Shown here piece after piece: positions 17,566-25,794 of a stretch of DNA of 64,000 nucleotides. The stretch is from Marvinbryantia formatexigens. GTDB lineage: Bacteria; Bacillota; Clostridia; Oscillospirales; Ruminococcaceae. A program made the translations under genes and the position numbers. The DNA lies in the NCBI GenBank assembly GCA_021771035.1, contig JAETPU010000011.1, forward strand, positions 26,800-90,799, given 5' to 3'. Each line of letters opens with the position of its first letter. Position 1 is the first letter of the stretch. The notes under the pieces are model-generated. The model was not told the DNA's origin and did no database searches. It worked only from the letters and a program-made list of their open reading frames with translations.

Positions 17566-19161
17566 TTGAATATCAGGCAGAAACCCGAAGAAATCTATGA
17601 GGAATACCTGCGGGGGGTGGAATATAACGAATCCATCGGCCTCTATGACACAGTGCGGCGCAATGAGAATTTTTTCAACGACCGGCAGTGGGAGGGCGTG
17701 AACGCCCCGGACTTGGACAAGCCGGTTTTCAATTTTCTAAAGCCGGTGGTGAACTACTACATCGCCATGATCACCAGCGACGACATCGGGGTGGAGATCC
17801 AGCCCTTCGGGCAGGTGGATGAGGAGCTCAGGGATGTGCTGCAGGCCGCGGCCCAGGAGGTGGAGAGGGTGATGGAGAATACCAAAATCCGGTCCAAGCA
17901 AAAGCGGATGCTCCGGGACGCCGCGGTGGACGGGGATGGGTGCTTTTATCTGTACTTTGACCCGGACATTCCCCGGGGGACCGGGGAGTATGGGGAAATC
18001 TGCGCGGAAAACCTGGAAAATACCCAGGTGCTCTTCGGCAATCCCGCGGTGGACGACCTGCAGAGCCAGCCCTTCCTCCTGGTGGTACAGCACCAGCCGC
18101 TGGATTTGGTGCGCCGGCAGGCCCTCAAAAACGGGATTGGCGCCGCGGGGGCTGAGGAAATCCAGCCCGACAGCCTACTAGATCCCTATAGCCTATCTGA
18201 GGACGACGTGGTGACAGTGATAACCAAGTTCTGGAAGGAGGATGGGACGGTGAAGCTCATCTCCACGACCAGAAACCAGGTTGTGAGGCCCAGGGCGGAC
18301 ACGGGGTACCGGCTGTATCCCCTGGTATATTTCATCTGGGAGAGGGTACGCCACAGCTATCACGGTATGGCGGTGCTCACCGGGAAAATCAGCAATCAGA
18401 TTTTTGTCAACAAGCTGTACGCCATGGCGATGCAGTATGTGAAAAACCAGGCGTTCCCCAAGCTGCTGTTTGACCGCAGCAAGATTGATTCCTGGAGCAA
18501 CCGGGTGGGGGACGCCATCGCGGTGAACGGCGATCCCAGCCAGGCGGTGGCCTCCAGCTTTGCAAGCCGGGATATGTCCTCCCAGGTGCTGCAGCTGATT
18601 GACGAGACCATCTCCCGCACCAAGGATCTCATGGGGGCCTCGGACGCGGCGCTGGGAAACATCAATCCCCAGAATACCTCGGCGATTATTGCGGTGCAGA
18701 AGGCCGCATCCCTGTCCCTGGAGCTGCAGAAGATGGAGTTTTACCAGTTTGTGGAGGATTATATCCGGATTTTCCTGGAGATGATGCGGGTGAACTACGG
18801 CGTGCGCCGGGTGGCCTTTGAAGGGCCGCAGGGGGATGAGCGCTGCCGGTGGATTGACTTTTCCAGGCTGCAGGACTGCACCTGGAAGCTCAATGTGCAA
18901 ATAGGCGCGGCCAGCTACTGGTCGGAGCTGATGCAGGTACAGACGCTGGACAACCTGTTCCTCAACGGGATTATCGACGACAGTATCGACTATTTGCAGA
19001 ATGTGCCCCAGGGCTATCTACGCAACAAGAATGAGCTGATAGCGAAGCTCAAGGCGCGGCGCCGGGAGCAGGAGCGTGCAGAGGAAAACAAGAAAGAACA
19101 TAAGTTCTATCCTAAGGAGGGAGAACGTGGGAGAAAAAGCAATGACACCCCAGGAGTTTGA
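17566..19161 (+). CDS. Phage portal protein
   Basis: A 531-residue portal, the dodecameric ring through which DNA enters and leaves the capsid. Recognisable parts are YDTVRRNENFFNDRQWEGV near the N terminus, VFNFLKPVVNYYIAMITSD, the wing region, and the long C-terminal helix region (DLMGASDAALGNINPQN, then SAIIAVQKAASLSLELQK). The latter is typical of P22-like and other podovirus portals. The TTG start at 17566 has AGGAGGTGAT 5 bases upstream, one of the best ribosome sites in the window. Its end overlaps the scaffold gene. Confidence 0.92.
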   Translation: MNIRQKPEEIYEEYLRGVEYNESIGLYDTVRRNENFFNDRQWEGVNAPDLDKPVFNFLKPVVNYYIAMITSDDIGVEIQPFGQVDEELRDVLQAAAQEVERVMENTKIRSKQKRMLRDAAVDGDGCFYLYFDPDIPRGTGEYGEICAENLENTQVLFGNPAVDDLQSQPFLLVVQHQPLDLVRRQALKNGIGAAGAEEIQPDSLLDPYSLSEDDVVTVITKFWKEDGTVKLISTTRNQVVRPRADTGYRLYPLVYFIWERVRHSYHGMAVLTGKISNQIFVNKLYAMAMQYVKNQAFPKLLFDRSKIDSWSNRVGDAIAVNGDPSQAVASSFASRDMSSQVLQLIDETISRTKDLMGASDAALGNINPQNTSAIIAVQKAASLSLELQKMEFYQFVEDYIRIFLEMMRVNYGVRRVAFEGPQGDERCRWIDFSRLQDCTWKLNVQIGAASYWSELMQVQTLDNLFLNGIIDDSIDYLQNVPQGYLRNKNELIAKLKARRREQERAEENKKEHKFYPKEGERGRKSNDTPGV

Positions 19162-19681
19162 CGGGATTTTTCAGGATGAACTGGAAGAGACCTATCAGGT
19201 TCCCCGGCAGGAAGCGCTCTTTGATTTGCAGGAGATATTGGAGGAGGATTCCCGGCCCGATTCCGGGCAGCAGGAGCGGGAACCAGCCGTGCAGCCCCTG
19301 GCACCGGAGCCCTCAGAGCGGGAACCGGGGGATCCCTCAGGACAGGAGCCCCAAGAATTTGAGAAGCTGTGCCGGGGAGCCGGGATTGACCCGCAGGTGC
19401 TGGGGGAGCTCATCCAGGAGGGGTATTTTGAGCAGATGCTCGAAGGGGCCCGCCGGGAGAGCGAGCAGCGGATGCTGCGCACCCTGGGAGAGGATACTCC
19501 TGAGCGCAGGCGCTATGAAGAGCGCCTGAAAAACGGGATGACATCCCGGGAGGCCCTGGGGCTTGCCAGGCAGGAGCAGCTGGAGCAAAAGGTGCGCCAG
19601 CTGGAACAGCAGCTGCGCAACCGGGAGCGGGCGATTGGTTCGCTGCAGTCCCAAACGAACCCATCCTGGGGGTTTGAATGA
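19127..19681 (+). CDS. Phage scaffolding protein
   Basis: A 184-residue acidic, highly charged, helical protein between portal and capsid, which is the place of scaffolding proteins in podoviruses. The middle is Pro/Glu rich, and the C-terminal third is a coiled coil (EQLEQKVRQLEQQLRNRER) with two conserved-looking helices (QEFEKLCRGAGIDPQVLGEL). It would template capsid assembly and exit the procapsid. I start it at GTG 19127 because AAGGAGG is 6 bases upstream; ATG 19142 is the alternative. It overlaps the portal gene by 35 bases. Confidence rests mainly on position and composition. Confidence 0.75.
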   Translation: MGEKAMTPQEFDGIFQDELEETYQVPRQEALFDLQEILEEDSRPDSGQQEREPAVQPLAPEPSEREPGDPSGQEPQEFEKLCRGAGIDPQVLGELIQEGYFEQMLEGARRESEQRMLRTLGEDTPERRRYEERLKNGMTSREALGLARQEQLEQKVRQLEQQLRNRERAIGSLQSQTNPSWGFE

Positions 19682-20140
19682 GAACTAGGCTTTGTGCCGG
19701 GCTTGGGTGTTCCGCTGTCCTCGGCTGCGTTGAGAGGCTGCCCGGTGTGGCGTGCAAAGCCCCACAGGGACAGTCCTCGGCGGCACAGCGTCCGTCAAGG
19801 GGCGAAGCCCGGCTGCGTTTGGGCAGTGCCATGGTTTTTTGTCCAGTGAGAACAAACGCGTCCCCTCAATCGGGGGCGGCATGGGAGAAAACTGTGGGTT
19901 TGCACTGAGCCCAGGCGCAGGGGAAGTTTTAGGGCAGGCGGGAAGTCCATCCAACGCGGCGCGCAGTGCCCCATAGGAAACCCTGAGACGCAGGACGCCT
20001 GGCAAGGAGAAGGATGGGGTTGCTTCCCGACAATCACAAGGGTATTCGTACAGTAAGAACAAACGCGTCCCCCCAAGCGGGGACGGCATGGGAGAAAACC
20101 GGCGCTCCGACAGCCGGAATAAGAAAGGAAGATAGAAATA
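19682..20140 (+). repeat. 459-base noncoding insert between scaffold and capsid genes with two 50-base repeats
   Basis: Two near-identical 50-base blocks lie at 19844-19893 and 20051-20100, 207 apart. Each has AGAACAAACGCGTCCCC, a short hairpin (CGTCCCC/CGGGGGCG in the first, CGTCCCC/GGGGACG in the second) and GGCATGGGAGAAAAC. No coding capacity is supported in any frame. A gap this long is unusual in a virion operon. It may be a regulatory leader, a small repeat insertion, or the remnant of a lost gene. Confidence 0.75.
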
Positions 20141-21193
20141 ATGGCAATCAATTTAGCCAGCAAGTACAGCGCGCGGGTGGCAAAGGCCTTTTCCCTGCGC
20201 AGTTTTCTCAATGGAAGAACATCGGGCGCCTATCAGTTCGACGGTGTGCGCTCGGTCAAGGTGTTCACCCCTATCACAGTGGACGAGGTGGACTATGAGC
20301 GCAGCGGCACCAGCCGGTACGGTACGCCGCAGGATATGCAGGACACGGTACAGGAACTGATGCTTACCCAGGACAAGAGTTTTTCCCTGATTATCGACAA
20401 GGGGGACAACACCTCCCAGATGATGGTGAAAAACGCCTCGGATATGCTGCTGCTGCAGTTGCAGGAAAAGACGGTGCCCAACGCGGACCGGTATGCCTTT
20501 TCCCAGTTTGTGCGCCAGGCGGGCACGGTGAAGGGAATTTCCCAGAAGCCCACCAAGGCCACGGTTGCGGAGATTATCCTGGACGCCTGCCAGGCCATGG
20601 ACGACATGGGGGTACCCGACGGCGCAGCCAGAACCCTGTTTGCCACCGCCCAGATGTGCAAGCTCATCAAATTGTCCCCGGAATTTATCGGGATTGACCG
20701 TTTGGGGGAAAAGGCCCTGTCCAAGGGGCAGATTGGGGAGATTTCCGGGATGCAGGTGGTCAAGGTGCCCACCTCCTACCTGCCCCAGGACTGCTATTTC
20801 CTGATCACCTACAAGGAGAGCATCCTGTTCCCCTATAAGCTCAAGGACACGAAGATCCATACGGATCCCCCCGGAATCAGCGGCGCGCTCATCGAAGGGC
20901 GCCACTACTATGACGCCTTTGTGCTGGGCGCCAAGGCAAACGGAGTTTATGCGGTGGTGCTCGCCGACAAGAAGCTGCCCGAGCCCACCATCACCGTCAC
21001 CGGATCCAGTGCCTCCATTGCCTGTTCCGGCGCCCAGGAGATCCGGTATACCCTGGACGGGACGGATCCCCGGTACAGCAGCACGGCCAAGGTGTATTCC
21101 GCCGCGGTGAATGTGCCCCAGGGGGCCTGTGTGAGGGCTGTGGGCTATGACGGGGATCAGTTTACCTCGGATGTGGCGCTCAAAAACGCCTGA
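20141..21193 (+). CDS. Major capsid protein with C-terminal Ig/CHB-like domain
   Basis: A 350-residue protein. Residues 1 to about 280 look like an HK97-fold capsid subunit of the Firmicutes podovirus or siphovirus type (start MAINLASKYSARVAKAFSL, then SVKVFTPITVDEVDYERSG and LMLTQDKSFSLIIDKGDN, and later FPYKLKDTKIHTDPPGISG). About 70 residues follow with the chitobiase C-terminal-like signature IRYTLDGTDPRYSSTAKVY, a small beta-sandwich often found on extracellular glycan-active proteins. That domain would be displayed on the capsid surface. GAAAGGAAG precedes the ATG. The upstream neighbour is the scaffold gene. Confidence 0.9.
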   Translation: MAINLASKYSARVAKAFSLRSFLNGRTSGAYQFDGVRSVKVFTPITVDEVDYERSGTSRYGTPQDMQDTVQELMLTQDKSFSLIIDKGDNTSQMMVKNASDMLLLQLQEKTVPNADRYAFSQFVRQAGTVKGISQKPTKATVAEIILDACQAMDDMGVPDGAARTLFATAQMCKLIKLSPEFIGIDRLGEKALSKGQIGEISGMQVVKVPTSYLPQDCYFLITYKESILFPYKLKDTKIHTDPPGISGALIEGRHYYDAFVLGAKANGVYAVVLADKKLPEPTITVTGSSASIACSGAQEIRYTLDGTDPRYSSTAKVYSAAVNVPQGACVRAVGYDGDQFTSDVALKNA

Positions 21194-21317
21194 AAAGCAG
21201 CTGGAAATAAACCATGATTGTCTGTGCCTGCACGGGATGCGGCCACTTGGGGCATTTGGGGGAGGAACCTGGCCCGGCTGTGCGGGAGACGCAGACATGA
21301 TGTAAGGGGGAGTGACA

Positions 21318-21698
21318 ATGGAGCCGATTACGGCATCCGATATTTTTGCCTGGGCCCTGGCCCTTTTGGGGGAGACCCCTCAAAAGAGCCGCGGCTATGA
21401 GCAGCTGGCGGCGCCGGTGCTAAACCAGCTGCTGATGCGGTGTTATCAGACGGAGAACGCCCTGCGGCGCGCCAGGGGGCAAATTCCCCTGGAGTGCCCG
21501 GCAACGGTGCAGGAGCTTGGGGAGCCGGTGGACTACGACACCAGGCTGTGCCGGGAGATTCTGCCCCTGGGCCTGGCGGCCCTATTGATACTGGAGGACG
21601 ATCCCCAGCGGGCGGCCTTCTTTGACTGGCGGTTCCAAAGCTCGCTGGAACAGTGCGCGCCGGCGCAGTTTGTACCTATGGAGGACTGTTACCCATGA
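21318..21698 (+). CDS. Phage head-tail connector/adaptor-like protein
   Basis: A 126-residue, largely helical protein directly after the capsid gene. N-terminal ITASDIFAWALALLGETP and a later EILPLGLAALLILEDDPQRAAFF resemble head-tail adaptors (the P22 gp4 / T7 gp11 position), which ring the portal. AGGGGGAG precedes the ATG at 21318; a GTG at 21312 overlaps that site. It shares an ATGA overlap with the next gene, implying coupled translation. Function is inferred from position and size, not from a decisive motif. Confidence 0.65.
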   Translation: MEPITASDIFAWALALLGETPQKSRGYEQLAAPVLNQLLMRCYQTENALRRARGQIPLECPATVQELGEPVDYDTRLCREILPLGLAALLILEDDPQRAAFFDWRFQSSLEQCAPAQFVPMEDCYP

Positions 21699-23527
21699 GA
21701 GACTATCTGGCGCCAAACAGCCTGAAACAGGAGCATCTGCGGCTTACGCAGTTCGGCGGGGTGGATTTTTTCTCGGAGGCCTCCCAGGTGGATCCCCGGC
21801 GGTCGCCGGACGCAAAGAACATGATTGCAGACAGCCAGTTTTTCCCGGTGAAGCGAACGGGCTACAAAAAAATGGCGGCGTTTTCCGGAAAAATAAACGG
21901 GATCTTCGGGCTCAGGGAAAACAGGGGCGGGAGCATCCTGGTCCATGCGGGGAAGAACCTGTACGCCTATGATCCCACCGAGCAGGAGAGCGCCCTTTTG
22001 TATTCGGGGATGGCAGACGCGCCCTCCAGCGCCTTTGCCATGAATTCCAAGCTCTATCTGCTGGATTCCAAGAATTTTTTGTGCTGGGACGGGAACACAG
22101 CGGCGCCGGTGAGCCAGGACGCCTATGTTCCCACCACCCGGATTGGGCGCCATGCCACCGGTGGGGGACAGGCGTTTGAGAGCCCCAACCTTCTGACCGG
22201 GCGCCGGCGCAACAGCTTTACCGCGGACGGGGCCAGTACCGTATACCATCTGGACGCCCAGGGGCTGGACGCGGCTGAGGTGAGCGTTTTGGTGGACGGG
22301 ACGGCTTTGGCCCAGGGGACGGATTATCAGGTGAACCGTACTGCGGGGACCATCACCTTTGTGAAACCGCCGGCGGACGATGCCGGGGCGGACAGCATCG
22401 AGGTGACCTTCTCCAAGACCCAGAAGGGCGCTTTGGAGAAAATCCTTGGATGCACCGTTTGCTCGGTGTATGGAGGGAAGAACAATTCCTGCGCCTTTGT
22501 GAGCGGAAACTCCAAGTACCCCAACACGGACTGGCACAGCGCGCCCTATGATCCCACCTATTTCCCCGAGGACTCGTTTACCCGTATCGGCGCGGATTCC
22601 AGCGCCATTGTGGGGTACATCCGGCAGCACGACGCCCAGATTATCCTCAAGGAGTGCGGGGACGACGCGGGGCAATACCTGCGCACCAGCAGCTTTGACG
22701 GGGAAAAGGAACAGATTTTCCCCATCCAGCAGGGCTCGGCGGGCATTGGGGCCGTATCCTCCCGGGCCATGGGCATTTTGGAGGATGAGCCGTTGTTTCT
22801 CTCCGATACGGGGGTGTACGCCTGCGGCAAAACACAGGTGAAGCAGGAATTGGCCCTGCAGCGGCGTTCCCGGCGCATTGACAGGCACCTGACGGCTCAG
22901 CCGGGGCTCAAGGAAGCGGCGGCGATTGCCTTTGGGGGCAAATTTTACCTGAGTGTTGGCGGCCGCTGCTATGTAGCGGATTCCCGGCAAAAATACCGGG
23001 ATGACGCCGCGGGAACCAGCTATGAGTGGTATTACTGGGACAATATTCCCGCCCGCTGCTTTTTGGAGTGGGAAAACCGGCTGTATTTCGGGACCGCGGA
23101 CGGCCGGCTGTGCAGGTTCTGCCTGCCCCAGGAGACGGGGGCCTACCTGGACGACGGCGACGCTATCGACGCCTGGTGGAAAACGCCGATGCTCCATTTC
23201 GGAAGCCATACGGTTTACAAAAATATCCGCAACGTGGCGGTGACGGCGATGCCCTATGCCCGCAGCGGGATGAGCGTATATTATAGCAGTGACGAGGAGT
23301 GGATGCGGCTTGTCTACCAGGGGAACATCGATTTATTTTCCTGGGAAAACCTGGACTTCTCCCGGTTTTCCTTCCGGAGCATCCCGGCGCCCTTTGCACG
23401 GTTTACCGGGGAGCGCTCCCGGCATATTACGGTTTTTCAGGTGACAGTGCGCAACGCGCAGCCCGACGAGCCCTTTGGCCTGCTGGGGCTGCAGATTGAT
23501 TACACCATAGGGGGAGGTGTGCGGTAG
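21695..23527 (+). CDS. Phage tail nozzle/tubular-like structural protein (beta-propeller type)
   Basis: A 610-residue beta-rich protein with no signal peptide or membrane segment. The opening FGGVDFFSEASQVDPRRSPD, then AKNMIADSQFFPVKRTGYKK, fits the start of podovirus nozzle proteins (P22 gp10, T7 gp12), which say which virion genes contribute sequence at the tail exit. Repeated blade-like strands follow (ENRLYFGTADGRLCRF, GGKFYLSVGGRCYVAD, KLYLLDSKNFLCWDGN). It would close the head below the adaptor and hold the tail fibres. The start codon overlaps the previous stop (ATGA). Assignment rests on order and blade pattern. Confidence 0.65.
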   Translation: MRDYLAPNSLKQEHLRLTQFGGVDFFSEASQVDPRRSPDAKNMIADSQFFPVKRTGYKKMAAFSGKINGIFGLRENRGGSILVHAGKNLYAYDPTEQESALLYSGMADAPSSAFAMNSKLYLLDSKNFLCWDGNTAAPVSQDAYVPTTRIGRHATGGGQAFESPNLLTGRRRNSFTADGASTVYHLDAQGLDAAEVSVLVDGTALAQGTDYQVNRTAGTITFVKPPADDAGADSIEVTFSKTQKGALEKILGCTVCSVYGGKNNSCAFVSGNSKYPNTDWHSAPYDPTYFPEDSFTRIGADSSAIVGYIRQHDAQIILKECGDDAGQYLRTSSFDGEKEQIFPIQQGSAGIGAVSSRAMGILEDEPLFLSDTGVYACGKTQVKQELALQRRSRRIDRHLTAQPGLKEAAAIAFGGKFYLSVGGRCYVADSRQKYRDDAAGTSYEWYYWDNIPARCFLEWENRLYFGTADGRLCRFCLPQETGAYLDDGDAIDAWWKTPMLHFGSHTVYKNIRNVAVTAMPYARSGMSVYYSSDEEWMRLVYQGNIDLFSWENLDFSRFSFRSIPAPFARFTGERSRHITVFQVTVRNAQPDEPFGLLGLQIDYTIGGGVR

Positions 23528-23528
23528 A

Positions 23529-24110
23529 TTGAAACTCAGGGAGTATGAGATTAGAGCCTTTTCCAAGCCGGTGACAGCCCTGGCGGATGAACCCAGGATG
23601 GCGGCGGATGAACTGAAGGCCTGGTTTGATTCCAATTCCGTTCATGAGGTGAAGCCCTCTGTGAACGGGATTATCGGGGTGCTGGACAGCCCTCAGGGCG
23701 CGGACGCCATCGGGTTTTCCGGCGGCTGGGAGACAGTGGGGGACGCCCTGCGGGTGCTGGCCCAGCGAACCGGACAGGCCCAGAGCCAGCTGACGGAGAT
23801 TCTAAATACTATGCAGCAGGTTTGGCAGGCGGCGGCCCAGGCGCAGCAGTCCGCCCAGATTGCCCAGCTCCACGCGCAGCGGGCGCAGGAAATTGCCGAA
23901 AAGATGAACTGGACTGAGCTCATTGACCCGGTGAGCGGGGAGAAGAGGGGAATTCAGGAAATTCTCTATGAGATGTTTTACTTTTTTGGGGCCCATGAGC
24001 AGATTACCTGCCAGGTTTGGGACGATGCAAACTTCACCTGCGCACAGATGGACGCTTTGGACTTTACCTGCCGGGAATTTGATTTAGAGAACATTTTTAA
24101 GGCCGCCTGA
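23529..24110 (+). CDS. Phage tail-associated protein with C-terminal Cys decapeptide repeats
   Basis: A 193-residue protein. A globular N-terminal part (LREYEIRAFSKPVTALAD) is followed by a region rich in Gln and Ala that should form a coiled coil (QQVWQAAAQAQQSAQIAQL). The last 35 residues hold three decapeptides with Cys at position 3 and Asp at position 7: ITCQVWDDAN, FTCAQMDALD and FTCREFDLEN. The TTG start at 23529 follows GGGGGAGGTG; it begins 2 bases after the previous stop. Position suggests a tail spike, fibre base or baseplate part; the family is not known to me. Confidence 0.7.
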   Translation: MKLREYEIRAFSKPVTALADEPRMAADELKAWFDSNSVHEVKPSVNGIIGVLDSPQGADAIGFSGGWETVGDALRVLAQRTGQAQSQLTEILNTMQQVWQAAAQAQQSAQIAQLHAQRAQEIAEKMNWTELIDPVSGEKRGIQEILYEMFYFFGAHEQITCQVWDDANFTCAQMDALDFTCREFDLENIFKAA

Positions 24111-24214
24111 GCCTTTGGAGAAAAAACAATACAAGCAGGGCAGTGGACGGGCGTCCCGGAGGATTCCTGGATCCGGGCGCCCGGGGCCATTGTCATGAAA
24201 GGAACGGTGATACA

Positions 24215-24835
24215 GTGGCAAGTACCAACAAAACGGCACTGGGGCTCAACCAATGGGTGAGCACGGACCGGCCCAAATGGGCGGACTTTAACCAGGACAA
24301 CTTGATAATCGAGGAACAGCTGCAAAAGCGGGCGCTGCTGGATGAGGACGGCCATGTCCAGCAGGCGGCAGCCAATTCCCTCGCGCTGGGGGGAAAGGCC
24401 TACAGCGAACTTTTTGACGCCAGCGGCAAGGCAAAGACCTCCCTGAACAGCGAAAAATTGGGAGGGACTGCCGCGTCCGGTTACCAACTGAAGGACACCG
24501 CGCTGAAATGGTACGATTTGGAGCTTATGAATGAATTTAACCCGTCCACCAGCCAGACGCCTCAATATATGCGGGATAACGGGGGATGGGTGCAGGTGCT
24601 CTGTTCGTTCAATCGGTCCACTCCGCCCGACTCCTTTGAGCAGCTGGCGGTACTGCCCCAGGGGTACCGCCCACCCAAGCAGATCCATGTGCCGGTGATA
24701 GCGGGGATTGGTACCTGGAGCTCTTATGTGACCATCAATCCCAGCGGATCCATTAACTTTTACAACGGTTCCATCTCCTCGGGATGGCCCAACGGAGCGC
24801 TGGGCTTCAATGTTGTATTTAAAACCGTCGTGTAA
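24215..24835 (+). CDS. Putative phage tail fibre / receptor-binding protein
   Basis: A 206-residue protein. The N terminus (NKTALGLNQWVSTDRPKWAD, then FNQDN) is the common opening of short tail fibres in Firmicutes phages, followed by repeats such as KLGGTAASGYQLKDTA that resemble trimeric fibre shafts, and a beta-rich tip (VTINPSGSINFYNGSISSG) that may bind the cell surface. The GTG start at 24215 has GAAAGGAACGG upstream. At this length it would be a compact fibre. It is followed by the small gene that commonly accompanies fibres. Confidence 0.75.
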   Translation: MASTNKTALGLNQWVSTDRPKWADFNQDNLIIEEQLQKRALLDEDGHVQQAAANSLALGGKAYSELFDASGKAKTSLNSEKLGGTAASGYQLKDTALKWYDLELMNEFNPSTSQTPQYMRDNGGWVQVLCSFNRSTPPDSFEQLAVLPQGYRPPKQIHVPVIAGIGTWSSYVTINPSGSINFYNGSISSGWPNGALGFNVVFKTVV

Positions 24836-24850
24836 ATAAGGAGGGACAAT

Positions 24851-25198
24851 ATGGAATATAAGCATTGCTGCGTGATAGACGCCCAGGGATTGTATGTGGA
24901 TTATGTCCTGGTGCTGCTAATCCCTCAGGAAACCGGGGAGGTACGGGAGGAAATCCAATACTACCGGCTTGGCCCCGGGGAGAGTCTGGCGGATGTCGGC
25001 GCGCCGTCTGAAACTTTGGTAAAGCCCAGGTACAACGGCACCGGCTGGGAGGAATCCGCCACGCCTGAGGAAATAGAAGAATGGGAGCGGGAGCATCCGG
25101 TCCCGCCGCCGGCCGGCCCCAGCGAACTGGAGCTGCTGCGGCAGCAGGTGGCCGCCCTGCAGGCCCAGATTGATAGCTTGACAGGCGCGCACGCCTGA
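24851..25198 (+). CDS. Small phage tail-region protein (XkdW-like position)
   Basis: A 115-residue acidic protein. N-terminal strands (KHCCVIDAQGLYVDYVLVLL) lead to a Gly/Pro-containing middle (YNGTGWEESATPEEIEEWE), which resembles XkdW-type or fibre-assembly proteins found right after tail fibres. The C terminus is a short coiled coil (LELLRQQVAALQAQIDSL). AAGGAGGGACA precedes the ATG. Function unknown; a chaperone or fibre-tip accessory is a guess. Confidence 0.65.
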   Translation: MEYKHCCVIDAQGLYVDYVLVLLIPQETGEVREEIQYYRLGPGESLADVGAPSETLVKPRYNGTGWEESATPEEIEEWEREHPVPPPAGPSELELLRQQVAALQAQIDSLTGAHA

Positions 25199-25205
25199 GA
25201 AAACG

Positions 25206-25271
25206 GGCAGCGGCGGGGAAACCAGCCTGCCGCTGCCTTATAGGGCGGCCTTGATTGGAATGGGCCGCCCT
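25206..25271 (+). other. Two adjacent GC-rich hairpins between tail and lysis genes
   Basis: GGCAGCGGC (25206-25214) pairs with GCCGCTGCC (25229-25237), and AGGGCGGCC (25242-25250) pairs with GGCCGCCCT (25263-25271). Neither has a U tract, so they are not standard terminators. They may act as mRNA processing or attenuation elements separating structural from lysis genes. Confidence 0.55.
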
Positions 25272-25317
25272 CAATAAGGCGGACACAACGGTACAAAAGA
25301 AAGATAGGAGAGACAGT

Positions 25318-25794
25318 ATGGAGGTAGGATATTTAAAATTTCTCGGGGCGTTTTTATTGGGGATGATAGCCTCGTTTTGTAAGCAGTACGGACTGGTGAT
25401 AGCCCTGGTGCTGGTGCTGATTGTGATGGACTGCGTCACCGGGCTGGTTAAATCCAAGATCACAGGGGAAAAATGGGACAGCAAAAAGGGGACAAAGGGG
25501 TTTTGGAAAAAGATGGCGCTGATTTGCGCGTTGTTTTTCGGCGTGGCCCTGGATGCGGTGATTCCCTTTGTGTTGCAGCTGGGGCTGAATGTCTCCCTGC
25601 CCTTCAACGCCCCCTTCGGGCTGATTGTGGGGGCATACATCATTTTAAACGAGAGCATTTCCATCTGCGAAAACCTGTACGCCGCCAATCCGGCGATTAT
25701 CCCCGGCTGGATGGTGCGGCTGCTTAAAATCGCAGGGAATGCCATCGATGCAGGAAACGACAAGGAGGATAAACAGCATGAAAGTATGGATTGA
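25318..25794 (+). CDS. Phage holin (toxin secretion/lysis holin family)
   Basis: A 158-residue membrane protein with three to four hydrophobic segments: YLKFLGAFLLGMIASF, GLVIALVLVLIVMDCVTGLV, LICALFFGVALDAVIPFVL and FGLIVGAYIILNESISI. The M-D-C-V-T-G-L motif with following K-S-K-I-T-G is characteristic of the Firmicutes holin family that contains the toxin-secretion holins (TcdE-like). It would form membrane lesions releasing the amidase encoded next. AGGAGAG precedes the ATG at 25318. Its end overlaps the amidase gene by 17 bases. Confidence 0.92.
   Translation: MEVGYLKFLGAFLLGMIASFCKQYGLVIALVLVLIVMDCVTGLVKSKITGEKWDSKKGTKGFWKKMALICALFFGVALDAVIPFVLQLGLNVSLPFNAPFGLIVGAYIILNESISICENLYAANPAIIPGWMVRLLKIAGNAIDAGNDKEDKQHESMD

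Noticed and set aside
20153..21298. 381-codon minus-strand open frame over the capsid gene
   Set aside because: Shadow of the capsid gene; composition typical of antisense frames in GC-rich genes.
21689..23209. 506-codon minus-strand frame over the nozzle-like gene
   Set aside because: Antisense shadow; the plus-strand gene fits the operon and its ribosome site.
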